From: Branchiostoma belcheri
Taxonomy: Eukaryota > Chordata > Leptocardii > Amphioxiformes > Branchiostomatidae
Reading direction: 5' to 3'
DNA: 64,000 nucleotides
Assembly: GCF_001625305.1 (NCBI RefSeq)
Contig: NW_017804198.1
Span: forward strand, 817,433 to 881,432
The position numbers were made by a program, and so were the translations under genes. The first letter of the stretch is position 1. Each line of letters begins with the position of its first letter. Below are positions 1 through 11,600 of the stretch, piece after piece. Below the pieces are notes generated by a model. That model saw nothing but the letters and a program-made list of their open reading frames with translations. It searched no databases and had not been told where the DNA came from.

Positions 1-1958
1 ACCCCCCCAGCCACCACCGTAGGGCTGCTGTTGCCCCTGGGGGGGCATGGGCCCTGCACCCCCCCATGCTCCCTGCTGCTGTCCAGGCCCCCAGGCAGGT
101 GGTCCCTGAGCCCTGGTGAACGCCTGCATTATTTCCCTCAACATGTTCAGTTCATGTGTGTGCTGCTGTTGCTGCAGTTTCAACTGCACCCTCTGGTCCT
201 CCTTGGCGGAGGACAGTGGAAGTGCCTTCGCAAAGGCCTCCAGTGCCACCTCCATCCGGTTCTTCTTTCGTTTGGTGTCAACCTTGGTGACCCTGCCACC
301 TGTAGAATTTCAGAGAAAATTGAAGCTCATTAGTTCACCATTTATTTTCCCACCTTGATACTGAAATAAAAGCATCAGCGAATTTGGAATTAGAATCATT
401 TTGAAGGAAATTTATTGGTCAATAAGATTAAAAGTTAAACCCACCTCCACCACGTCCAGCTGCCCCCCTGCCACCACGTGCTCCTCCCCTAGCCCTGCCA
501 CCACGTGAAGTCCCTCTACCTCTCTCCCTCAGTTCTGCTGCAAACAGAGGACAGTCACATTTTGATTATAATAATGGTAACAGTCGCCATTTTTCCTTTA
601 CATATTATGTATTTTGTAAGTATACATACTATCATTAGATGTTAACCCTTTGGCTTGCAATTGTTTCATGCTATTCTTTATTTTAGTAAACAATTCAATG
701 CATATTGCATATGTTACCCACAGACACAGTTGAGACAGTATGCACAACACTTTATTATTTTTGCATAGTAATTGGTTTCATGATCATTACCGTTGTCACC
801 ACTGGATGTAGAGGGTGTAGGTCGATCCTCCATCTCTTCCTCCTCTTCCTGGCCGACATCCTCAGATGATCTCCGGGCTGTTGGGCTGCCAGGTGGGGTG
901 ATGTCGGAGTCTGCGTCTGACTGATCTGTTTGGTACAAATAATAATGGTGTATGTGTGACAATTACCATTTTTCCTTTATATATTTATGTATTTTGTAAG
1001 TATGCATACTTTTTGTTATTCAATTATGCAGCAGTATATATCAAAACATTGGTTTATACTAACAATAACAAACTAGCAGAAGTGACAATGAGCTATACCT
1101 GTCTGCCATAGCTAATGTACATGACAATAGGTTGACTACAGATGCAACATTCAAACTTGACAGGTAACTTTCCAAGTCCACTATTGAAAGTGAAAGTCAA
1201 TTTAAAAGAATTAATTCTGTACTTACAACATTTGCAAACATGGATACATTGTACGGAAAATTTTGTCACATTAGTAGTAAAGTTAAAAAAAATTTCTGTA
1301 CTTAAAATATTTGCAAACATGGATACATTGTACGAAGTGACAATGAGCTATACCTGTCTGCCATAGCTAATTTACATGACAATAGCTTGACTACAGATGC
1401 AACATTCTTGTCAGGTAACTTTCGAAGTCTACTACTGAAAATGAAATGAAAATTTAAAAAAAAAACATTTGCAAACAGATCTATATTGTGCGATTTTTAA
1501 AATGTTTCCGTACCTCCATTGTTGACGCTTTCACTGAGCCCGCTGTTCAGTGAATTGTCAGCTTCGCTGGAGCTGTCAAATTCATCGGCAGACTCCTCGG
1601 CGTCATCTTGGCGGGCCGGGGCGGCGCTGTCCCTGATCACCGCAGGTCTGGAGCTGGGCCGATCGCGGAGGAACGCATCCATCTCGTTGTAGAACGGGCA
1701 GGTGATGCGATCCCTCCCGCTCCTTGAGTTGTGGTCTCTCGTGGTTCTATACTTTTGCTTCAAGGCCTTGGTCTTGGAGCGGCACTGGGCGGCCGTCCGG
1801 TTGAACCCCCGTTCAACCATGGCCTTGGCAATCTCCTCGAAAACTTCGATATTTCGGTGCATACCGTCCAGTTTCCGCTGGATCTCCCCAGCTCCCCAGA
1901 TCGATATCAGGGCTCCCGTTTCCTCAGTCGACCAGTTGGACGTCGAGTTGGACGGCAT
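1..1958 (-). CDS. Myb/SANT-like DNA-binding domain gene (5' three exons, partial)
   Basis: Exons on the minus strand are 1514-1958, 791-925 and 1-299, and the gene runs off the left edge. All junctions are GT/AG and the phases agree (1, then 1). Exon 1 starts at an ATG and encodes a trihelix/Myb-like domain: NWSTEE near residue 8, then QCRSKTKALKQKYR and a CPFYNEMDAFL segment, as in ZSCAN29/MSANTD-type and Harbinger-associated Myb proteins. Exon 2 is acidic (SDADSD and an EEEEEM run). Exon 3 has a basic stretch (KRKKNRM), a Gln-rich coiled-coil-like segment and a Gly/Pro/Gln-rich tail. The product is probably nuclear and sequence-specific. Such genes often derive from transposons, so this may be a multicopy TE-related gene. 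The domain call is from visible motifs; the function is inference. Confidence 0.72.
1079..1412. repeat. Imperfect tandem duplication in an intron of the Myb/SANT gene
   Basis: A block starting AGTGACAATGAGCTATACC at about 1080 recurs at about 1336, followed in both places by the same GACTACAGATGCAACATTC stretch. A second shared stretch, TTTGCAAACATGGATACATT, occurs near 1230 and 1311. The unit is about 255 bp. No coding potential is seen; the ORFs on both strands here are short and chance-like. Confidence 0.7.
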
Positions 1959-2669
1959 AGCGAAATCTTGCGTTGAGAAAAGCGACCAAAAAGAAAATAT
2001 ACCGACAGTTCAAACTTTCACTTCGCGCGCTACAAAATCCACGCCGCGAACTATGACCTCACCTACCCGGAGTACCCGGATGTGCACCGAATCGATTCGC
2101 ACCCGCGCGTTCATGATTGCAATTGGACAACGCGAAACATTTCTGTACCGCTTCAGACCACCTCGCGAGGCGGTTCAGAATAATTCGCAACGGAACCGGT
2201 TTGGAGCGTTCATGTTCAGAGATATATCGATTTATTTCTTTGATTCGATTTGATTCGGTACAGATTTTCAATCATGAACAGGGCCTGAGTGACCGGGTGA
2301 CTGAATGAGTGACTGATTGAGGGAGTGATTGAGTAACTGAATGAGTTAGTGTTCAGTGGTTCAGTGAGTGAGTGGTTCAGTGAGTGAGTGAATGGAAGAG
2401 TGAGTCTGACTGAGTGAGTGATTCAGCGAGTTGGTGACTAAATGAGTTAGTGAGTAAGTTAGTGAGTAGGTGAGTGAGTGAGTTAGTGAGTGAGTGAGTG
2501 AGTGAGTGAGTGACAGAGATAGTAGCTCAGGTTACTCCCTACCAGATCGATTTTCACCAGATCCAACCCTTACATATACATACATCAGATCATATCAGGA
2601 AATTCGCTCGTCATATCGGAGTGTAAACCATTTCAAAACGATGATTGTCTTTACTTTTTTTTTGTACAG
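1959..2669. other. Non-coding interval between the Myb/SANT start and the first visible Skeletor-like exon
   Basis: This stretch holds no convincing exon. If the missing 5' exons of the Skeletor-like gene lie left of the window, it is part of an intron that also contains the whole visible Myb/SANT gene on the opposite strand. The GAGT satellite lies inside it. Confidence 0.5.
2281..2513. repeat. Degenerate (GAGT)n tetranucleotide satellite
   Basis: The sequence is a run of GAGT, GACT and GATT tetramers that becomes almost pure (GAGT)n at its right end, 2470-2513. It is simple-sequence DNA with no coding content. Confidence 0.9.
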
Positions 2670-5600
2670 TTTTGACCAACGTCTAAAACGCTACACAGGC
2701 CAAACCATAGACATCGTGCTGCCGGGAGATGTAACCGTATACGATATCAAATGGCTCAGTATGTGGTGCATCCGCTTCACCGCCAACTTCGGGGAGGTCT
2801 TCATCCCAAGCCCAGCAGACCTGAACGTTCCACCGTTCGTTCGAGACATCGTTGCACCTCCGCAGGTAAGGATAGGATGATAACTTTTGCAACAACATAA
2901 AAATTCTCACAACGTCTGTCCTTTATGTCATAAATGAGGGAGGAAGAGGGAAGGAGAGGGAAAGTAACGAATCAGCAATGACACACATTCGAGAGGATTT
3001 CATGGAGAGCTTTTAGAACCAAAGACTGCACTAAGGTTGAAATCAATTTTATTTGATTTGGCAAAATCACCTGGATAATGTTTTTAGTAGAATTGTAACT
3101 GGAGAAAATCATGAGATTCTGGAAGCTATGTGGTGTCTTGCCGCAGCTCTCACCAAATGCCCTTCTATTCAGTAAAAGAAAGCATATTGCTTTCAAATTT
3201 GTTCTTCTGTATACAGATATTGTCAATGACCTGTACTAGACGTCTGTCAACAAGGTAGGAGTAGGTAGTGCTGTAGCAGACACCCTTTGGTGTTGGGTTA
3301 CATTATATAACAGGACAGAGTTACAGGAGCTGGTCACCGCATACGTTTAGTAAATGGATGTGTTTGAGTACGAATGAGCAGATCAGTAGTTTGTTGGGCT
3401 AGACGTCGATCATGTTTAGGTAAACATTATACATTTACTTTGCAAATGTTGCCGTAGGAGCTTGGAAACTGTGAGGAGCTGCATGACGACCTACAGGTCA
3501 GCTGGGAACTAAACGGCGGAAACCTAGATCTGCAGCTGGCCGGGCGGGTAGCGGACGGAGAATACATGGCGTTCGGTATCAGTGGCTGTGCCGACCAGAC
3601 CTGCATGGTGGGCTCGGATGTGCACGATGGTCAAATCGGGTCGAATTTTTCCTAACACGCTGCTCATGAATATTCACTGTCAATCATTCATTTAGCCATT
3701 GACAACAGTAGCTGATTGGTTCGCAGGTTTGCAGGCGGGGACAAGAAATGTTTTGATCGCTCCTCGCCCAGCAAGATTTTCCCGCGAGCTTGTCTTTTGA
3801 TATGCGTGCCTCGTCTCCGCCCCTATTGTTCTTCGCTTCGCACGTTTTAACAATGCCCCGGCCTTCATCTGTGTCTTCAATTTTACCTCTAGGGTTACTG
3901 TAATTCCTGATTTGTTAAATGTCAGTTAATTTTAGGACTTAAGCAGTCACTATTCCATCGCTATTAAAGATTTCACCGCAAGTGTTTGATCTTTCCACCC
4001 CCTCCCCGAATCTTGCTGGACTATACAAGCTCGTTACGTTAACGTTACGATCGCAAATCACGCCTCACAAGTTCTTGACTACAACTTGAACACAACGTAC
4101 ACGTAATTCGTACAGTAACAAACAATACACTGGTGGTCATCAAAAAATAAAATTTATTGTACAAAAAGTATTTGTTTTTGTACAAATGCCGTGCATAAAC
4201 ATACCGCAAGCAGGAAAAAGCACTAGCATGAAGCAATGGCGTCACTGCTACGCTTTGAACTTTCACGGCTTGTTTACACTATGGCTTTTATGAATATTAG
4301 CTCATAATTACGGCTTAGAAGATATCTATAAATCTACAGACACAGCAAGGCGTTCATCTTGTGCAACTAGGAGACAATATCGAAAAAAATGAGACTTACT
4401 AAAGCCAGCGTCATCCAATTCCAAGCGTCCAGAAAAGAAACAAAATGGCCGCCCGGAAACACATACTCATGAAGTTACACTTACAGCTTTACAAACGACT
4501 TACGGCTACGAGAAATGCGACATAAATTTGTTATATTCCGGGGTAAAGGTTCAGTCGAAAGTTTAGTGGCATGTGTACTTCAAAATGTAAAGCGTTAGTG
4601 TGCTACGACTGTAAGACGGAACGGAAATTCGGAAACATGTACAAATAATTTGCAGGCATAGTCAAAGAAAGGAACAAAATGCCGCCACAATTTTGAAAGC
4701 ATTCGAGTCAACATTTGCGCAAAAAATACGATCAAACGTTAGAATCGAAAGCTATGGTGTCTGTATGTCTTTCTTGATTGCGTCCTGGATGGTATTTACC
4801 CCTATCCAAGGGCGGGCGATGACGCCGGGCTTGGCTGTAAGCTGGTCCACGGGCGCCCCAAAATTGAAAAACTTGGCGTGCATGCAGGGGCTTGCTGGTA
4901 CCCTGGAATCCAAACTCGCTGTCCGGGCGGCAAAAGCCCTTCGCCCGCTGGTGTAAATTACCGCTACGGGGGAGTCTAGCCCGGGGGGAGTTTGGCTGGC
5001 CATCGGGCTCAACTCCCCCGTAGCGGTAATTTAGGCAGGCGGGCGAAGGGCTCTCGGCTGCCGAAGGAAAAAGGCTAACGGCCCGATACTAGTTTGGCAT
5101 CCAGGGTAGCTTGCTGGCGACGGCACGCGGTGCGTGACACTATTAGTATTACGGACTTTTTGCCCATGAAGTCCCAATTTATTTTGGATTTATATTTGGT
5201 CTTGCCCGTAAACTGTCGACATTTTCTTTTTTGTTTTCATGTATTTTTAATGCTGTTGTTGTTCTTGTCCTTGCTTATCGTCTATCGTTTTTTTAAAATG
5301 CACTAGCCGTGTTCGCTAAAATCTAGTGCCGTGAGCTTGCCCATAATTTTTCCCCAACCGCGATACTTGAGTAATTTCTAAACCGCGATACTAGCAACAT
5401 CGTTTCAATCCCTTCTACGACGTCAAGATTTTTAGACCGCCCAAAACCCACAACCTTCTGGTCGGAACAGATTTTTGGTCAATTCTCACTTTTAAAACTG
5501 CCGCGCCTCTCGATCTCAAGCTTGGAAAACAATAGCGGTCCGGACAGGATTTGCATGTAACTGCACTCGAGAACAATAAAGCCCGATAATCAGTCTCTTT

Positions 5601-8600
5601 GAGGGACGCCGGCGTAGCTGATTATAGCTGAAAACAAAGTCTTACTTCCACGTGAAAGCTCTGAGTAAAGAGTACATGTAATATTTTGGCCTATAACTTT
5701 TGATCTAATAAGGATTTTTTGACGAAAACACCAAAAATCGAAAGGGCGCAGTCCCGCCGCCATCTTGATGACGCGTTCTTGTTGTTCTATGGAGGCCCAC
5801 GGGAATTATACCCCAATCTAGGCCGAAATCTACCCCGAAATTTACGTAAATGATCTTAGATTTCGCAGACATCGAGTTTACTACCATAGAATTAAAAAAT
5901 TATTGGTGAGATTATAGATTAGGACTTCAACTAATGTTTAGTGCGTAAATTGGAAAAAAATCCTTATTAGAAAGGTCACAAGGTTCAAAGTTCAATTGCT
6001 AAAAGTTGCCGGAACTAAACACTAGCGTAAGAAGGACTTTTTGAACGCTGTAATTTGCTGTCACGTTTTTACTTCTTCTTATTTACAAAGTCAACCTGTC
6101 TTCTTTTTGATTCTTACTGTAGTTTCTCGACATGATATTCCGATCATGCGTTATTTTGAGAGATATTTGCAGTGTTTGTTTGTGTAAGTGCCTGGGTACA
6201 GGCGAGCGGGAGACACCCCGCGGTGAGTGGGAGGCGCACTTAGCCTTAGCAACGCGGACAAAAGGCTAGCAACCGGACCATCGTGGTGACCGTGACCTGG
6301 TACGACGTGGACACACCGAGAGCAGTGGACTACACTCTGGGCGCGTATTCACAGGTAGGAAACCACGTAGCTGTGTGCACATAAAATGGTTTATGATGCT
6401 GCCTCTAGGCGAAGTCGCGAGTTCGAAAATTGGCTCTTGTCGCAACGCCTACCGTTACTTAAAAAAAGTCGCAGTCCTTTGGACGGGGCATTAAGTCGTA
6501 GTCCATTCTTCATGGTACCTGTCAAAAAGAGATGAAAATCTATCCATTTTAAGCCATACAAGAAGCAAGTGTTCAAGAAATTGTAGGAAATTAGAAACGC
6601 CTTTTCCGTTTAATGATTTAAATTAGGACGACAAAAATAAAGAGGGGTCAAAAGCGTTGCGCGACCATGGTACGTTTGCAACACTGAGGGCATCCTTGGC
6701 ATAGCCGTGCATGTCCTGCAAAATTCAATTGTTATCGAATAGTCCGTTTAAGGTCCTTGTCACTGGTTGGGTGTGCCATAGCCTGCTTGAAAGAAAAAAA
6801 TTGAGATTATTTCACAGAATATTGTGATTGTTTGAAAGGATCTTGAGAATCCAGAAAATCATGAGATTTTTTGGAAACATCTTGAGATTCTGATTTTTGG
6901 TTTTCAACGATGCGTGACGAGGTCATATATCTGTACATATATCAAAATATCAGCTATGGAATTACAAGCTAAAACGGTTGTAATTAGACATATTTGCCCA
7001 AAGTTCTCTGGTTCTCCCAATGTAATCCTGACGCTATTTGTTGTGGATTGTTATTGGGTCTTCACAGTGCAGCGGTCGGTCCGGCGTGTGTCCAGACGAC
7101 AGAGTAGACGGCACGGAGGACAACTTCAACGTCACCGGTACAAGGATAGACGGCGTCACGAGGATCAGGTATTCTCGTCCAATCAACACTGGCGACACAG
7201 CCGACAATGTCATTGACCCTGCACAAAACATGTTCATCTCCTGGGCCATAGGACCCATCAATCCGAGTGGTCTAGCCGCCAAGCACCACACAAGAGCTGA
7301 TGGTAAGGGTGTCGTTTAACTTTATTTTGTTTAATGCGATATTGTGTATTCATGCGTATATGTGCGTGTTTGTTCGTGTACATGTGTGTGTGTGTGTGTG
7401 TGTGTGTATGCCTATGTCTATGCGTGTGTTCATATCATACGTTTGCTTGTTTGTATGTATGTGTGTGCTTGACTGTGTGTGTGTGCGTTTTTGTGTGTTG
7501 TGTGTGTTTGTTCATATCAAACGTTTACAAGTTTAATGAAACAAAGGCTCTCACCGGCAGTGATCAGGTGATCGTTTTCCTTCTGACAAAGTCCAATCGT
7601 CCGGAAATGGAGTGAGTTCTAAGATATCCGGAAAACTGTATCTGCCCCCGTCCCGGTTCAGAGTGGGTTGATGGAATCTTATGCAAATGGCCTCCATCCC
7701 AGCACTAACGATGTTTATGGTTACAGTAGATAATCTTAACTTTGTCTGCTTCCTTATGAGAACAGGAAACGTTCAACTTCAGTTTGGGCGCAGCCTCTCC
7801 TACGCGTGTGGTATGATAGGCGGCGGGACTCCTGCCCCGGTCACACCATGGCCTGCCAACACCATCCCTGATAACGTCACCACATTCACCGCCCGCATCG
7901 GGCCTGCAGGAGGCGTCAGGGGCTATGAGGGTATCACAGGTACGTACAAGAGATACGGTATCTTTTAAGCATGCTAAAGAACTTGCTCACTTCGCTCAGA
8001 TGAAAATGAGTATTGTCCTGTCATGTATTTGTCCCCTGTGTTGGTGGCGACATTAATATAAGTTGATAAAACTTGAGTGTGCCGTCCCCACGTCTGGTGA
8101 TTACATGTTGGAATTTTAGAAAAAATGCTACACACATGTTACGACATCCGCTGTACACATGTGGGACATTCCGGTGTAGCTGTAACAACCTTCACTGTTG
8201 GTATGTATATTATTTCGGTGTAGCTGTAACGACCTCCGCTGTACACAACGTAGCTCATTCAATTCTGGTGTAGCTGAAACGACCTCCGCTGTGCCATTGC
8301 ACCACATGCAGGCCATTCTGGTGTAGCTGTAGCGACCTCCGCTGTGCACGTAGGTCATTCTGGTATAGCAGTAACGACCTCCATTGTGCACATGTAGGCC
8401 ATTCTGGCATAGCTGTAATGACCTCTGCTCTGCACATGTAGGTCATTCCGGTGTAGCTTTGTCAACCTTCGTTGTACACATGTAGGTCATTCCGGTGTAG
8501 CTTTAACGACCTCCACTGTACACATGTAGGTCAGCCAGGCTGGGGGATCGCGTGGTATATCAATGGTCTGCTTATCCCAGAGCTGCATGTAAAGAGACGT

Positions 8601-11600
8601 CAGAACTACACTTTTATAGTGGAGGGAGGAGACGACGCTTCCCTACCTGCTAGGTACCACCCATTCTACATAACAGATGATCCAAAAGGAGGTTACATAC
8701 AGAAAACCGCTGCAGAGAAACAGGTACAATTTCTGAAAATAATGAGTCAATCGTCTTACACAAAATAAGTCTACGTCTTAACAATTTCGTATATTACTGA
8801 GAACGTTACGTTCCTCGACGCATGATACAGTCAAGGTCTTCCAGCTTACTCTGTCGAAAACCAGCCTGATATCAAATTGAAACAAAATCCAAAATGCTGT
8901 AGTGAACGATAACAGCATAATTTTCTTCTTCTCAAAACACACAAGGTCAATGACCTGGACCAGTCGTTTGTCACCAGTTCAGTTTATTTCGCACTTTAAA
9001 ACAAAATGTAACAATACAAATGCAAGAAAATATAGATGAAATGTAACAGTGCAGGGAGGCCGGAAGCATAAAATGCTTATGAGGAGGCCTCCCTTCATAA
9101 CGTGATTAACAACTCAAATAATTCGGATAAATAAGAAATAACTTATAAAATATATATATAATTAGGTAACGGGTAAATGAAACAAAACCATAAAATACAA
9201 TGAAAGTAGTAAACAAGGAAACATAAACAAAAATTAGGAATGTGTGGGGTTATTTATGAAAGCTACTTTAGTATGATTTTTGAAAATGGTGAAGGAGGGA
9301 CTAATTTGTAAAGTTCTACTTAGGTTGTTCTAAATTGTTGGGCCCCTGTGCGTGATTTTAAATTGACGTAGATTACGGTGGTAACTGATGCCGTAGCAGA
9401 TACCCTGTGGTGTTGAGTTGTGTAGCAATTTGCAGGACAGAATTGGAAAGACAGCCCACTTTTGTACGATTCATACGGCGAGCACATGTGTACTACTAAT
9501 GTGACTAGGCGCTAGTAACAATTAATGATATTTTGCCCCGCATGTTGGAATTTGTAACTTAAGAATATGTTTGTTACCTGCACACAAAGGAAGTTGCAGT
9601 GTTTGCAGGTGTTGATGAGGAGGGGAACCCAACAGCAGGTATCTCTCTCTTCCTGTTTATTTATAAATCATATAATTTCATTGCGGTGAAGTATGTGGAA
9701 AGCAGCTTTATATTTCTTGATAAATATCAGTGTACGTTTGTAGCAAGTCATTTTGAAGTTTAAACTGCAATTTCCAACACAAGAAATTAGACACAGGGCA
9801 ATTGGTCGTAATGCCCTGTCTACATCAGGCAACAATCCCAACCAATGCGCCACAGACTTTCGGCAACCTGGTTACTGCTCACCTAGTCATGTGTGTCATC
9901 TGCATAACGTAACGTCACAAAAGTACTTGATTGCTTTTTTTCTTGATAGTCGAAAATCTGGGTTTGTCCAATTTCTTTTGTTGAAAATTACGGTTTGAAC
10001 TTGTTTCATACTGGGATGCGTGTGTTATCCATATCCAAGATCCTGCATCCCTATATACATGTGTATGAAATATAATATATAGAGAGATGGAGACTTCTCT
10101 TTTTGGCCTGTATGTTTTGCTAGGGACCATTATCTCTAATTCGTTCCAAAAACGTTACTAAAAAAACTGGATATGACTTATAACAATTGGAAGCAGGTTT
10201 CAGGTTTATGAGTACGAGCTGTTGATTGATATGCAAATAATGAAGACACATTGTTTGAAATTCCAAACTATCTTATAATGACGTATCTTGTTACCTAGAT
10301 GCATAACCTTACTATCTCAGTATCTAATTGTTTTCTTGTTGTTCCCATAAGCCGGGCGTTATTGTGAGTACACAGCTCCAGGCGGTGACACACCGGAGGC
10401 ATCGGAGACGTTTGCCGAGTACTTCCGCCGGCTGAACCTGACGTGTGAGCCCGGTCTGCCCGCTCGCCTCTACTGGACACCTGACGACAACACGCCGGAC
10501 CTGGTGTACTATCAGGTGGGTGCCGCTTTCGAATGCTTAGTTCACATTATTTTTATTATACACAGTTTGCAAAGGTACCGAAGTAACGGGTTCCTCCCTG
10601 GGCACCCAGTGCGGAACTCGCGAAGAAAATGGCGTCGGCACTCGGGGCCCTGTGCGGTGCGAAGCTCCGCACTGGAGTTCTACCGCTGAACGGCCAGTTA
10701 TCGAGTGCTGAAGACCCGTCAGGACTGGAGTTCAAGAGCTGAACCTTGTCTCGGGTAGTAGAACCTGATTCCTTATTTTCATGTCAATGACGTTTACTAA
10801 CCTTTGGCCCGGAACTGTAAATTTGTCGAGTGTAACGTATTTCTTAAATAACATTACCTCTGCGTGTCAACTTATGTAATGACAGCTAAGCGTAACGTAA
10901 GGTGGCTGTCAGCACTCGATTTTCAGTGCAGAGTTTGCACTTATCTTTGGTAGAGCCCTTTTTAAATTTTTTATTCGAGCAAGGACTTCAGTAATATCTA
11001 ATAATAGTTTGTATATCATGACTAGTATTCCCACGCGAGAACCTTAGACTGCTCGGACACTGACATAATTAGAACGAACACCAGGAATGCGTGTTGCTAG
11101 TACGCTTGCAAGGAACTTAGGTAGTTTTCTGTTATCACAATAAAGAATCTTTACAGAAATTATGAAGTATCGTCGTCTTCAATGTTATTCTGCTATTCTC
11201 AATATCAAGACTGCTAAGTCCCCCCCCCCCCTTTTCGAGCACGATGGTATCGACCAATGGCAATGACGTTTACTTACCTTTGGCCCGGAACTGTAAAAGT
11301 TACCGCTCGGGTTCCTCGAAAATCATCTAACGCACTTAGTAGCGTGGAAAAATAGCCAGAAGGTAACTTATGTAATTCCAAAAATACGTCCGTAAATGAC
11401 AGCGCAGCGTAACGGAAGCTGGCTGTCAGCACTCGGGTTTCAGTGCGGATTTTGCATCGTCACTGGTGATCCAGTATGGGATATTTGTCGTCACTGGTTT
11501 TCCACCGCGTAAGGTACTCATAGACCTCGGGTTCTAGTGCCGATTCTGAGATTTTCGAGTGCTGAAGCCGCCACACCACTGGACACCAAGTGTTGACATA

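Noticed and set aside
4693..5012. Overlapping 86-87 codon ORFs on both strands
   Set aside because: They run into the foldback repeat and show no domain or splice context.
7300..7615. Cys/Val-rich ORFs
   Set aside because: They are translations of a GT microsatellite.
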